DNA from: Gammaproteobacteria bacterium | GTDB taxonomy: Bacteria > Pseudomonadota > Gammaproteobacteria > Ga0077536 | DNA: 33,028 bases | Assembly (NCBI GenBank): GCA_009692365.1 | Contig: SHZJ01000038.1 | Location: 1 to 33,028, forward strand | Reading direction: 5' to 3' | Notes under the pieces: generated by a model | What the model was told of the DNA's origin: nothing | Databases searched by the model: none | The model's input: the letters and a program-made list of their open reading frames with translations, nothing else | Part shown: in pieces, positions 8,257 through 17,358 of the stretch | Position numbering within the stretch: position 1 is the stretch's first letter | Layout: each line of letters starts with the position of its first letter | Translations under genes and position numbers: made by a program

Positions 8257-9230
8257 CAGGTCGACGGCACGATGCTGTGCAGCAAGGGCACAGGCCCGCC
8301 CGGATCGGGTTGCACGTTCAACATGAAGCGAAAAACGGTCGGCCTGCCGGCTGGGGCGAGCTGCAAAAAAATCACATAGGTTCCCGCGCTGGGGAAAGTA
8401 TGCCGCAGCGGCACAGCCGGACCCGGGTAGACCAACTGCGCGGGCAAGGACATCATTTGCAACATCATCGCGGCCGAGTGACCCGCCATCGGCATGGCCC
8501 CGTGCGGGCGGGTCATTAACGCGGCCATCTGCGGGGTAAAACTATGGGCGTGACTAAAATCTTCGCCGTCCAGACGCCAAATTGCGGCGTGCACCTCGGC
8601 GCCCAGCAGCAGTTGGAGATCGGTGACCGGCAGTCCAAGACGACTCAGCGTGATGACGAGTTCCACCTCATGACCCGCCAGCGGGAGCTCGGGTGAGACC
8701 GCAAATTGAGCCTGAAAATCGCCCACGGTTTGCTGGCGCGCCAAATCCACGGGGATGCTCGGTGGCGGCAGCGGCGAGCCAACGACCACCTCAAAGCGCT
8801 TTTGCCAGCTGCGCTCCCGGTGCGTGAACTCGCTTTGAACACGGTACGCCCCGCGGGTGGGGAAACGATAAACGAAGTGAAATCTACCCGCCGCCAGATC
8901 CGCCGCCGTCAGCGGCGCAAAGTCCTCGTGATGGATATGCGCGAAACTCGTGAAATCGCGGGCCACGATGAAGGTGTGGATGCGCCGCTCGTGCATGACT
9001 TGCAAATCGCTCACCGGCGCGGGGGGGGTACCGTGTGACAGCGCGAAACTGAGCGTGGTGGCGGCCTTGGGCAGTGGCGCCGCAGGGCTTAGCGTGAGCG
9101 TTAAGCGGTAGGGGCCGGCGGGCGTGCCCAGCAGTGGTGGCGCCGGCCGCTCGCAGGCGCTTAAGCACAGCAGCGCCAGCAGCCCGCAGATGCTGCGCGC
9201 CGCAGGCCCCACCCATGCCCGCCAGCCCAC
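8256..9230 (-). CDS. Lipoprotein with two FixH/YtkA-like domains
   Basis: Predicted lipoprotein of 324 residues. The signal ends in the lipobox LSAC (Cys26). Two related beta-rich domains follow, each with a His-containing signature. The first is HERRIHTFIVARDFTSFAHIH, like the MHLIVVSxDLxxFxHxHP motif of YtkA/FixH-like proteins. The second is AEVHAAIWRLDGEDFSHAHS. A Met/His-rich stretch (about 240-262) sits between the second motif and the C-terminal strand. Such motifs suggest metal, perhaps copper, handling at the membrane surface; that is inference. It starts at GTG 9230, 12 bases after the DUF1329 stop, and its stop overlaps the next ATG, placing it third in the operon. Confidence 0.8.
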   Translation of the reverse strand: MGWRAWVGPAARSICGLLALLCLSACERPAPPLLGTPAGPYRLTLTLSPAAPLPKAATTLSFALSHGTPPAPVSDLQVMHERRIHTFIVARDFTSFAHIHHEDFAPLTAADLAAGRFHFVYRFPTRGAYRVQSEFTHRERSWQKRFEVVVGSPLPPPSIPVDLARQQTVGDFQAQFAVSPELPLAGHEVELVITLSRLGLPVTDLQLLLGAEVHAAIWRLDGEDFSHAHSFTPQMAALMTRPHGAMPMAGHSAAMMLQMMSLPAQLVYPGPAVPLRHTFPSAGTYVIFLQLAPAGRPTVFRFMLNVQPDPGGPVPLLHSIVPST

Positions 9231-9242
9231 CGCGAGGGCGCC

Positions 9243-10589
9243 CTATTTGCCGGGCTCGGCCGCCGCGCCAAACACCAAATGCCCCGCCGCCTCCTGCGCC
9301 TGCACACGTTCCATCAAGTCCGTCGAGAGCGCAATTTTTCGCAGCTCTGGAAAGCGTCCCGCGTAGAGTTGCGGGCGCAGATAGTATTGCGTGGGGTCAT
9401 CGATGAGCATCTGCGATTTGATGGGCTCTACCAGCCACTGTCGGCGCATGAATTCGGGGGTGAAAATCATCCCCGCCTCCTGGACAGTCCACGGGTGCGG
9501 CCGCACCCCGTCATGCACGCTGTAGCTCATGATGTCGTGCTCCACATCCCAGTACAGCGACATCAGCGCGGCGTAACCGAAACCGTCGGGGAGCGCGGTA
9601 TTTTCGCGCTTGGCGTTGCGCACCTCGATCATGATGAGTTCGCCCTTGGCGTTGTATTTCTCCATGCGCACCGGGTAGAAATAATGCTTGTCCAGCCAAT
9701 AGACGAGCGTCTTTTCGTTGTAATCCGGCAGGAGATCCTCCCGCGTCGTGGCCTTTACGACCCAGCAATCGATGCCGCCGTCGGGTCGATAAAACGGATA
9801 GTCGTCCCCCAAGGGCTTGATCGCTCCGGTGGGTATTTCAACGAACCCCTTGCCCGCGACATTGAACGTGACGGTAGGCCGGGTATCGGGGAAGCGGATG
9901 GTTTGATGCACCACATCGGTGCCCTCCAACTGCCAGGCGAACTCCCAGGGGTCGCGCCCGACGACGTCGTCGAAAGTTTGCGCGTTATCGGGGAAGCGTT
10001 GGTCGCGACGCGGCTGCGGCTGGCGCCGGACGCGCCGCAGTTCGGGCGAGTAAATGAAAAAGTCCATCTTCGTGCGATGCGTCGCATCGGTGCGATAGGG
10101 GATCCATAGCTGCTGCTCGGCTTCGCTTTGCGGCGGGAAGGTGAAAAAAAACAGCCAGCGGGAATAATCTTGGCCCGCCGGCAAATCGTAGATATAGCTC
10201 GCCAATCCTGGCGGCGTCGACTGCCACACATACGACACCCCAGCACCCTGATTGATATACCCCGAGCCGGTAATGACCCCAAAGACGTCGATCAGGCTGT
10301 GCGGCCAACGGCCTATGTGCGTGAATTCCGCCGCGCGGTAGCCCATTTCTTCGGCGGTATAGGGCGCCTGAAACGGGTAGGCCTCGGCCGGCACATAGGG
10401 CAGTTTGGCATCGCGCGGCGTATCAGTGGCGGGGTCAAACGCCGTGCGTTCCGCGGGGCTCAGTTGGTCTAGCGTGCGCCAAGTCGGCTCCTCAGCGCGG
10501 GCCCATGGGCAGCTTAATGCCGCCAATAACAGGCCCGCACAGCACCACTCGAACCCTCGCCCGCGGCGCGAGCCTGCGTCAGAATTCAT
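9243..10589 (-). CDS. DUF1329-family exported protein
   Basis: Periplasmic or outer-membrane-associated protein of 448 residues. A signal peptide (hydrophobic core LLLAALSC, probable cleavage after ARA near residue 32) precedes a body rich in aromatic residues. DUF1329 features are visible, including RWLFFFTFPP, a YSPELRRVRRQPQPRRDQRF block and PVRMEKYNAKGELI, which is the lipoprotein-sorting-like fold. DUF1329 genes usually sit beside DUF1302 genes in loci for uptake, export or breakdown of hydrophobic compounds; here the two overlap by 11 bases. No MMPL/RND transporter, the other frequent partner, is present. Biochemical role unknown. Confidence 0.92.
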   Translation of the reverse strand: MNSDAGSRRGRGFEWCCAGLLLAALSCPWARAEEPTWRTLDQLSPAERTAFDPATDTPRDAKLPYVPAEAYPFQAPYTAEEMGYRAAEFTHIGRWPHSLIDVFGVITGSGYINQGAGVSYVWQSTPPGLASYIYDLPAGQDYSRWLFFFTFPPQSEAEQQLWIPYRTDATHRTKMDFFIYSPELRRVRRQPQPRRDQRFPDNAQTFDDVVGRDPWEFAWQLEGTDVVHQTIRFPDTRPTVTFNVAGKGFVEIPTGAIKPLGDDYPFYRPDGGIDCWVVKATTREDLLPDYNEKTLVYWLDKHYFYPVRMEKYNAKGELIMIEVRNAKRENTALPDGFGYAALMSLYWDVEHDIMSYSVHDGVRPHPWTVQEAGMIFTPEFMRRQWLVEPIKSQMLIDDPTQYYLRPQLYAGRFPELRKIALSTDLMERVQAQEAAGHLVFGAAAEPGK

Positions 10590-12123
10590 AGTTTAGCTCC
10601 CAGCCGAAGTTATCCCATTTATCGTATTGACCGTAGAAATCGGTCGAGTCGCCGCCGTCGTAGCTGTTGTAGACCAGCTGAGTGTTGATGAACTGGGAAA
10701 TTTTGTACGTCACCCGCAGTTTGGTCTTCACCCCCTGCCAGACATGTACCGGCCCACTGAGCATGGGAAATACTGTCAGTTGAGCGCTTAGGCGGTCACG
10801 GCTAAAGGCAAACGGTCGGGACAAGTAGACCAACGGAATGAGCGTCCACTCATCGGAAATCCCGCCACCGAAGCCGTAGCCCAGCGAGCGGTCCCAGCCA
10901 AACGTCTGGTAGTAGGCGCCCTGCAGAATCAGCGTGGTATTCGCCGGCAGGCCGAACTCCGCGGCCACCGCGGCGCGCAGCGTGTCGTGCTCGACGGTGG
11001 CGTCGGTATTGACCCCCAGACGCGCCGCAGCCTGTTTCGAATAATCGATAAAGACCACGCCTTTGGTCCACAGCGCCTCTACTCTGAACACCACCGGCAG
11101 CACGCCCACCATCGGCATCTGCGCCAAGGTCGTTGCGTAGTCGGCGGTCGCCCCGAAGTGATGCAAACGGGCATGTTCACCTTCTAGGCGCAGCGCGCTC
11201 TGGCCGTTTACCAGATCGGTGCCGACCACGTGGTCAACGGGATTGCGGTCCCACAGGTAGGCGTAGATGAAACCGTAGGTCAGCGCTCCCATCGAGCGAT
11301 CAAAACGCACGCCATATTCGTGGGCTTTGAAGTCGCCGCCACGCGGGGTGCGCGTCGGCCGCCTGCGGTCGATCCCGGGTGGCGGGATTTGCGGTGAATA
11401 CCACGGTGAGCCGGGCAAGGCCTGCCGGTCCGATTCAAAATCGAAGATGTACAGGAACTGTAAAGAATTGCTGCCGAAGTGGAACGTGGTGTTGACCATC
11501 CACATCGGCAGGCGTCGCCATTCGTAGTCTTCGCTTTCCAGCTGTGCGCTCTCGCTGCGATTCATCGCGTTGATGATGTCGATGAACTGGCCGTCCATTT
11601 TTCCCCACGACACCTGCTGCTTGCCGACGAGCAGGTCAAAGCTCGGCGCGCGGTAGCTCACATACAGTTCGCGCAGTACCTGCTCGGCGCTGTCGTAGAG
11701 CTTCACGGAGCGGTCGTAGCGGTCGGCGTACAGGCCTTGAGAACTCTGCCAGTCGTAAGCGCCGTCGTACATGGCATGGACCAGCGAGTTCAGATCCAGA
11801 CCCGAGGCGATATGGTAGGCAGATTCAATTTCGAGCAGGGTTTGCAGTTGCAGGAAACGGAAATCCTGATTCCGATAGCCGACCTTCTCGTGGGGCTGGA
11901 CTAGGACGTCGATCGCTTCGCGCAGATAGCCTTTAAACGTCAGGCGCGGCGAGAGGCGCTCGATGGGTTTGCGCACGTAAGTGCCCAGCGGGTTGAAGGT
12001 CGCCATCGTGCGGTCGAAGCTCGATAGCGCATCGTACAGGGCCTCGGCCCGGGCCATGCCGGGCGGCAGGCCCAGCATTAAGCCCAGCAGCACGGTCAGC
12101 CAACGAAGTCTGCTCTGCGTCAT
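10579..12123 (-). CDS. DUF1302-family outer-membrane beta-barrel protein
   Basis: Predicted outer-membrane protein of 514 residues. A clean signal peptide ends near residue 26 (MARA-EALYD). The body is Tyr/Trp/Phe-rich with alternating strands such as LLVGKQQVSWGKMDGQFIDI, a DUF1302 hallmark, and the protein ends in Tyr-Glu-Phe; a terminal aromatic is the usual barrel-assembly signal. I start at ATG 12123, which has an AGGGG site and gives a proper signal peptide; the longer frame from 12177 adds a non-family extension. It is first in the operon and overlaps the DUF1329 gene by 11 bases. Family members occur with hydrocarbon, sterol or ester catabolism; a transport role is inferred, not shown. 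Confidence 0.92.
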   Translation of the reverse strand: MTQSRLRWLTVLLGLMLGLPPGMARAEALYDALSSFDRTMATFNPLGTYVRKPIERLSPRLTFKGYLREAIDVLVQPHEKVGYRNQDFRFLQLQTLLEIESAYHIASGLDLNSLVHAMYDGAYDWQSSQGLYADRYDRSVKLYDSAEQVLRELYVSYRAPSFDLLVGKQQVSWGKMDGQFIDIINAMNRSESAQLESEDYEWRRLPMWMVNTTFHFGSNSLQFLYIFDFESDRQALPGSPWYSPQIPPPGIDRRRPTRTPRGGDFKAHEYGVRFDRSMGALTYGFIYAYLWDRNPVDHVVGTDLVNGQSALRLEGEHARLHHFGATADYATTLAQMPMVGVLPVVFRVEALWTKGVVFIDYSKQAAARLGVNTDATVEHDTLRAAVAAEFGLPANTTLILQGAYYQTFGWDRSLGYGFGGGISDEWTLIPLVYLSRPFAFSRDRLSAQLTVFPMLSGPVHVWQGVKTKLRVTYKISQFINTQLVYNSYDGGDSTDFYGQYDKWDNFGWELNYEF

Positions 12124-12329
12124 GCTCGCCCCTGTCACTGATGGCAAGAGCATAGGGCCATCTCGCGAGGGACACATCCTTGCGCCGCAACAAAGGGTTT
12201 TTTTAACTCATATGGGGGCCGTTTCCAACGCCAAAACCTCGCGCCGCGCGAACGCCGCGCATTTCTTTAGCGGGGGACCGCGTTAAACCCGCTGGGGCCC
12301 ACCCGGCCGGTTGGCGGCTACGGGGCCAC

Positions 12330-13148
12330 TCAGTGCTGACAGCGTGGGCAATAATACAGCCGCCGGGAACTCACCACCGCGCGCTCGATCGGCGTTGCAC
12401 AGACGTGGCAGGGTTCGCCGTCCCGCGCGAAAACCGCAAACCTCAAGTTTGCGTAACGCAGCCCGCGGCCGGCGAGTTGCGCCACCCGCTGCGGCTCGTT
12501 GGTAACGCCGCGCGCCCGATAAGCACGCTGCGCGACGGCCAGAGTTTCGCCCGCCAGACGCTGCACTTGCGCTGGGCTTAAATCTGCCGGGCGATGACCG
12601 GCGCGCAGCCCCGCGAAAAACAAAATCTCTGAACGCAGATAGTTACCGACACCGGCGACAAAGCCTTGGTCGAGATACAGCCCCCCCAGCGCGCGACCCT
12701 TGAAAGCTCGCTCCAGCAGGCGCGCCGCGAGGCGCGGTGCCGTGAGCGTGGGGTCCAGCACATCCGGCCCCAGTCGGCACAAGAACGGGTGGGCCGCCAG
12801 TTCGGTCGGGTTAAAAACATGCACCTCGGTGGCACTGTAAAGCCAGGCGCTCCCCAACCGCGTGTGGAGCGCCACGCGCAGCGCGCGCTGGGTCTTGGGC
12901 TCCTGCCCCGGGGCACCTACCAGCCAGCGACCGTAGAGCTGGTTATGCGACTACAGTGTCAGCCCGTTGTCGAAACGCGTCAGCAGTGCTTTGCCGCGGG
13001 TTTCCACGGCCACCACGGCGCACCTCAGCAGTTGCTCGCGATAGTGCTGCAGGCGCGGCGGCGCCAGATACAGCCCCAGCAGCTGCGCGTCGAGCAGCAC
13101 TTTGGCGATGGCATCCGCCTCGCGGCGTATTTCTGGACCTTCCGGCAT
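12330..13148 (-). pseudogene. nei: Endonuclease VIII (nei) interrupted by an in-frame amber codon
   Basis: Base-excision DNA glycosylase/AP lyase for oxidised pyrimidines. The frame is open and Nei-like from MPEGPEIRR to the zinc finger ending CPRCQH, 272 codons, except for TAG at codon 66 (12953-12951). E. coli Nei, from memory, reads LTLYSHNQLYG here; this gene reads LTL-stop-SHNQLYG with no gap, so the stop replaces a conserved Tyr. Catalytic Pro2 and Glu3 and Lys53 in RGKALLT are intact, as is the CHVC...CPRC finger, so decay looks very recent. A restart downstream (GTG near 12875) would lack the catalytic N-terminus. Read-through or an assembly error remain possible. Confidence 0.9.
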
Positions 13149-13242
13149 GGGAATTCGGCACTTGGGCGGTTGGTGAGAGTACGCCGCGCGGCGCGGCGGC
13201 GATCAGTCCTGCGCGCGCCGCCGCGCTGGTGCCCGCACCCGC

Positions 13243-14427
13243 CTACACCACCCCACGGGCGCGTAAACCGGCGACCGCCGTCTCGTCATATCCCAGCTCG
13301 CCGAGGATTTCGGCCGTGTGTTCGCCCAAGGTTGGCGCACGGCGGCGGATCTGGCCCGGACTGCCGGAGAGGTCGACGGGCAGGCAAGCCACCGGTGCGG
13401 CCATGGGTAAGCCCGGGTAAGCCATCGGCGTAAGGAAGCCCGCGGCCTGGATATGCGGATCCTCCAAGGCCTGCTGCGGCGAGTAGACCGGTGCTGCGGG
13501 AATTGCCGCTGCCTCGAGTTCCGCCAGCGCTTCCAGCGTCGTACGCGCACCGGTCCATTCGTTCATGCGCGCAGAGATGAGTTCGCCGTGCTCGGCGCGG
13601 CGTTCGTCGCTGGCAAAACGGGGGTCGCTCAACCAGTGGTCTTCGCCGATGAGTTTGGTCCAGCGCTTGAACATGGGGTTGCCGAGGGCAAAGGCCACCA
13701 GCCAACCATCGCGGGTCCGAAACATATCCGAGGGTGCGCCTGCTACCCCGCGGTTGAGCGTCGCCACGCGGTTGATTTGAGTCAGCTGCTGCTCGACCAG
13801 CATCGTGTTATTGAAAGCCACGGCGGTGCGCAACAGCGCGCCTTCTACTTTTTGCCCCTCACCGGTTTGCGCACGATTCATCAGCGCCGCCAGGGTGCCG
13901 AACGCCGCCATCGTCGCGGTACCAAAATCTACCCAGCTCGCCGCCGCGCGCACCGGCTGCTCGGGCGTGCCGCTCAGGTAGGTGGAACCACACATCGCCT
14001 GTCCGACGCCATCGAAACCATGCCGATGGCTCCACGGCCCCCCCGCGCCAAACGCCGTCACGGTGGTGAGGATGATGTCGGGCTTGATCTGCCGCAGGCT
14101 CACCAAATCCAGTCCCAGCGCGCGCAGCACATCGGGCGGCAGATTGGCCACCACCACATCGGCGCGCGCCACCAGCTGGGCCACGATTTGCCGGCCTTCG
14201 ACGGTGGCCGGGTCCAGCGTCATCCCGCGCTTGTTGCGGTTGCAGGGCAAATACAGAGCCCCAACGCCATCACTCCCCACGGGTGATAGCCAGCGGTCCT
14301 CGCCCCCAGTCAGGCGCTCGACGCGAATGACATCTGCCCCCAAATCGCCCAGCAGCGCCGCACAGTAAGGGCCAGCAATATAACGGCCAAAGTCGAGTAC
14401 CCGGATCCCAGCAAGCACGTCGGTCAT
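13243..14427 (-). CDS. CaiB/BaiF family (class III) CoA-transferase
   Basis: Transfers CoA from a donor acyl-CoA to a carboxylic acid, activating it for breakdown. 394 residues, the usual length. The N-terminus LAGIRVLDFGRYIAGPYCAALLGDLGADVI is the family signature. Asp167 in ASWVDFGTATMA aligns with the catalytic Asp that forms the mixed anhydride in FRC and CaiB. GEGQKVE and a C-terminal GEHTxEIL segment complete the pattern. The ATG at 14427 has an AAAGGA site. It is divergent from the amidase with 133 bases between starts. With the two crotonase-type genes it points to CoA-dependent catabolism; the acid it activates is unknown. Confidence 0.94.
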   Translation of the reverse strand: MTDVLAGIRVLDFGRYIAGPYCAALLGDLGADVIRVERLTGGEDRWLSPVGSDGVGALYLPCNRNKRGMTLDPATVEGRQIVAQLVARADVVVANLPPDVLRALGLDLVSLRQIKPDIILTTVTAFGAGGPWSHRHGFDGVGQAMCGSTYLSGTPEQPVRAAASWVDFGTATMAAFGTLAALMNRAQTGEGQKVEGALLRTAVAFNNTMLVEQQLTQINRVATLNRGVAGAPSDMFRTRDGWLVAFALGNPMFKRWTKLIGEDHWLSDPRFASDERRAEHGELISARMNEWTGARTTLEALAELEAAAIPAAPVYSPQQALEDPHIQAAGFLTPMAYPGLPMAAPVACLPVDLSGSPGQIRRRAPTLGEHTAEILGELGYDETAVAGLRARGVV

Positions 14428-14560
14428 GTCGTTGTCCTTTCAGACTGGCGAGCGCCGCGCGCCCGCAGGGGTGGAAGCATAGCAGCGTGGGCAAATGGCT
14501 CGACGTTTAGCCTCCGCCGGCCGCATCATCCCTCCCACCTAGATGATGTAAGGCTACCCG
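14428..14560. promoter_or_regulatory. Divergent promoter region with inverted repeat before amidase gene
   Basis: 133 bases between divergent starts. CATCATC (14524-14530) and GATGATG (14542-14548) form a 7-bp inverted repeat with an 11-base spacer, ending 12 bases before the amidase ATG. It could be an operator or a leader hairpin next to the TAAGG ribosome site. No regulator gene is adjacent. Confidence 0.3.
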
Positions 14561-15979
14561 ATGCACGACCTTGACGAACTGCTCACCCAATCCATTAGCG
14601 TAGTGGCCCCTTTGTTGGAGCGCGGGGAAGTATCGCCCGTGGCATTAGTCGACGCCCAACTCGCGCGCATCGCCGCACTCGACGGCGAACTGCGCAGCTA
14701 TCTGCGGGTAACCGCCGACCTGGCGCGCACGCAGGCGCGCACCGCCGAGCAAGAGATCCGCGCGGGGCGCTATCTGGGCCCGCTGCACGGTATTCCCCTG
14801 GGGCTGAAGGATTTGATTTGCACGCGCGGGATCCCCACCACCTGTGCTTCGAGCATTCTGCGCGACTTCAAACCCCTGCTGGATGCGGCGATCGTGGAGC
14901 GCTTCAACGCCGCTGGCGCGGTTTGTCTGGGCAAGCTCAACCTCACCGAATTCGCGCTCTATGGCTACCACCCGGCGTTCGAGTACCCGCGCAATCCATG
15001 GCACCCCGACTATTGGGCGGGGGTGTCGTCGAGCGGCTCTGGGGTCGCCACCGCAGCGTCCTTGTGCTTTGGCGCCATCGGGACCGATACGGGTGGCTCG
15101 ATCCGTTTCCCCGCGGCCGCCTGCGGCATCGTGGGATTGAAGCCCACGTTCGGTAAAGTTTCGCGCCACGGTATTTTTCCGCTCGCCGACACCCTCGACC
15201 ATATCGGCCCCATGACCCGCAGCGTGGCCGACTGCGCGCTGCTGCTGAGCGTGATGGAAGGCCGCGACGAACGCGACCCCGCCACCCGCAGCGACCCCAA
15301 GGTCGATTATCAGGCCGAAATTGCCCGCGGTGCCGCCGGTTTGCGGGTCGGCATCGACCGCGACTACTGCACCCAACATACCGATCCGGCCATGACCGAG
15401 GCCACGTTCCGCGCCTGTTTCATCCTGCAGGGCCAACAGCTGGAAGTGCAGGACGTGGACTTGAGCGGCATTACCCAGATCTGCGACTACTGGCTGCCGA
15501 CCTGCGCGGTGGACGCCCTGCTGCGGCACCGCGAGTGGTTCCCGGCGCGGGCCGCCGAGTACGGCCCGGTGTTCCGGGCGCTGTTGGAATATGGTCTGAC
15601 GGTGAGCGCGGAAGACTATGCGCGGGGCCAAAAACTGCGGCTCTCGACCACCGCTTTATTAGATAAAGCGCTGCAGCGCGTGGACGTCATTGTGTGTCCC
15701 GCTGCGCCATCCCCGGCGATGCTCCAAAGCCTGTTCCCGCCCCAGCAGGTGGCGCCCCCGGAAGCCGTGGCGCCCTTGGTGCGCTACAGCGCGCCCAGCA
15801 ATTTTAGCGGCCATCCCGCCATCACCCTGCCCAACGGATTTACCCCCGAAGGTCTGCCCACTGCGATGCAGTTCATCGGTCGCCACGGCGAGGAAGCGAC
15901 GCTGTTGCGCGTGGCAGCAGCCTATGAGCGGGCCACCAGTTGGCAGCAACGGCGCCCGCCGCTCGCCGGCGCAGCGTAA
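14561..15979 (+). CDS. Amidase signature-family hydrolase
   Basis: Ser-cisSer-Lys amidase of 472 residues. Lys83 lies in GIPLGLKDL. The cis-Ser region is AGVSSSGSGVATA (Ser157 by alignment) and the nucleophile is Ser180 in GTDTGGSIRFPAAACGIVGLKPTFG. The signature GGSSGG appears as SSSGSG, a modest deviation with Ser replacing the second Gly of the pair. The C-terminal half (GHPAITLPNGF, GLPTAMQFIG) is typical. The ATG at 14561 follows TAAGG. It is convergent with P450 no. 2. GatA is unlikely because gatB and gatC are absent and the C-terminal region is more like AtzF/6-aminohexanoate-type amidases. Substrate unknown. Confidence 0.93.
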   Translation: MHDLDELLTQSISVVAPLLERGEVSPVALVDAQLARIAALDGELRSYLRVTADLARTQARTAEQEIRAGRYLGPLHGIPLGLKDLICTRGIPTTCASSILRDFKPLLDAAIVERFNAAGAVCLGKLNLTEFALYGYHPAFEYPRNPWHPDYWAGVSSSGSGVATAASLCFGAIGTDTGGSIRFPAAACGIVGLKPTFGKVSRHGIFPLADTLDHIGPMTRSVADCALLLSVMEGRDERDPATRSDPKVDYQAEIARGAAGLRVGIDRDYCTQHTDPAMTEATFRACFILQGQQLEVQDVDLSGITQICDYWLPTCAVDALLRHREWFPARAAEYGPVFRALLEYGLTVSAEDYARGQKLRLSTTALLDKALQRVDVIVCPAAPSPAMLQSLFPPQQVAPPEAVAPLVRYSAPSNFSGHPAITLPNGFTPEGLPTAMQFIGRHGEEATLLRVAAAYERATSWQQRRPPLAGAA

Positions 15980-15992
15980 TGCCGAGCGCCCC

Positions 15993-16039
15993 GCCACGCC
16001 CTCGCCGCCGCGCTGGACTAGCCGGCGACGGCGCGTGGC
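15993..16039. terminator. Long imperfect hairpin between amidase and P450 no. 2
   Basis: GCCACGCCCTCGCCG (15993-16007) pairs with CGGCGACGGCGCGTGGC (16023-16039), allowing one small bulge. It covers the convergent gap and the last codons of the P450 gene. No U-tract follows on either strand, so bidirectional termination is a guess. Confidence 0.35.
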
Positions 16040-17265
16040 AGATGGGGTTTCAGACGGACCGGCAAATGCTTCAAGCCGCCCACAAAGGTCGAGTGCACCC
16101 GGGTGACTGGGCCGGTAATTTCGATGCCGTCGTAGCGCGCGAGCAACTCTTCCATGGCGAGCCTGATTTCGAGCTTGGCCAGTGGCCCACCGAGGCAGAA
16201 ATGCGGCCCCGCACCGAAGCCTAAATGCACATTAGGGTGGCGGGTGACATCGAATTCGTAAGGTCGATCGAAGGCCTCCGCATCGCGATTTGCGGACGCA
16301 AACCAGAGCAGCACCCGCTCGCCTTCACGAATATTTTTGCCGCCTAGTTCGGTGTCGGCGGTCGTCGTGCGCATCAGCGAAATGACGGGGTCTGACCAGC
16401 GCACAAATTCTTCCGCCGCGAGCCGCAGCAGTTTGGGCTCGGCGCGCAACAAGGCCATTTGTGCGGGATGCTCCAGCAACGCCAGCACGCCACCCGAAAA
16501 CGCGTTGCGGGTGGTCTCAAAGCCCGCCAAGATCACCTGCACCGCGTTGTGGGCGATTTCGGCCGGCGTGAGGGCCTGCCCTTTCACCGCCGCGTTAGCC
16601 AGCAGGCTGAGCGGGTCTGTCCAGGGACAGCCCCGCCGTTGCGCGGCCTGCCCGTCGCTGTAGTCAAACAACTGGCGGAAGCCATACGCGGTGGTTTCCG
16701 CCGCCGTGCCGCGCTGGTATTCGGGATCCGTGCCACCAATCGCCATCTTGCCCCAGTCCAGCATGGCCGCCCAATCGCCGGCGGGCAGTTTAAGCAGGTC
16801 GCAGATCACCGCCATGGGGATGCGCACCGCGAGGTCGCTCACCAGATCGATTTCGCCGTGGGCGGGGAGTTGGTCAAAGATTTCGCCGATCAAGCGCCGG
16901 GTGCGTGCCTCGCCAGCGCTCAGCGCCTTGGGCAAAAAAGGTGCTGCGATAACTTCGCGGTAGTCGGCGTGGCGAGGTGGATCGATGGTGGCGATATGCT
17001 TGCCCACCCCCCAAGCCTCGCGCACGACCGCGGCCATCTCCGCATCGACCACGGGGGCTACGCCTTCGCGTTCGGAACTAAACAGCAGCGGATCGTTGAG
17101 CACGGCCTTGACGTGCGCGTGACGAAACACCGACCAATAACCCCGCCCATCCGGGCTGGTGGTCCAGTGCACCGGATCGTCCTCACGCAGCCGGTCAAAC
17201 AGTGCGTAGTGCGCGCCGGTGGCAAAAAAAGCCGGGTCGTTGAGGTGGTCGTCAGGGTTTAGCAC
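16018..17265 (-). CDS. Cytochrome P450 (no. 2)
   Basis: Soluble bacterial P450 of 415 residues. It has I-helix AGFETT (247-252), K-helix ExxR (Glu286-Arg289) and haem loop FGAGPHFCLGGPLA with ligand Cys357. The overall pattern, including HIATIDPPRHADYREVI and VHLGFGAGPHFCLG, recalls CYP125/142-like and other terpenoid or steroid-chain hydroxylases, but a family number cannot be assigned by eye. It starts at GTG 17265 with a CTGGAGAA ribosome site. P450 no. 3 lies upstream on the same strand, 140 bases away. No redox partner gene is visible. Residues 171-216 contain a polar insert (DGQAAQRRGCPWTDP) also known in that group. Confidence 0.95.
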   Translation of the reverse strand: MLNPDDHLNDPAFFATGAHYALFDRLREDDPVHWTTSPDGRGYWSVFRHAHVKAVLNDPLLFSSEREGVAPVVDAEMAAVVREAWGVGKHIATIDPPRHADYREVIAAPFLPKALSAGEARTRRLIGEIFDQLPAHGEIDLVSDLAVRIPMAVICDLLKLPAGDWAAMLDWGKMAIGGTDPEYQRGTAAETTAYGFRQLFDYSDGQAAQRRGCPWTDPLSLLANAAVKGQALTPAEIAHNAVQVILAGFETTRNAFSGGVLALLEHPAQMALLRAEPKLLRLAAEEFVRWSDPVISLMRTTTADTELGGKNIREGERVLLWFASANRDAEAFDRPYEFDVTRHPNVHLGFGAGPHFCLGGPLAKLEIRLAMEELLARYDGIEITGPVTRVHSTFVGGLKHLPVRLKPHLPRAVAG

Positions 17266-17311
17266 AGCGTTCTCCAGCTTAGTCCCAAGGGGTTAGCGCA
17301 CCGTGTGGCGG

Positions 17312-17331
17312 GGTCCCGGCGGGACCTTTTT
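17312..17331 (+). terminator. Rho-independent terminator pointing rightwards
   Basis: GGTCCC-GGC-GGGACC followed by TTTTT: a 6-bp perfect stem, 3-base loop and U-tract on the plus strand. Both flanking genes are on the minus strand, so it faces against them. Read on the minus strand it has the A-run before the stem and no U-run after it. Confidence 0.6.
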
Positions 17332-17358
17332 CAGTGTGTTCGAGCGCGCCACAATAAA

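Noticed and set aside
14645-15631. 328-residue open frame on the minus strand
   Set aside because: It is antisense to the amidase, whose catalytic motifs are unmistakable.
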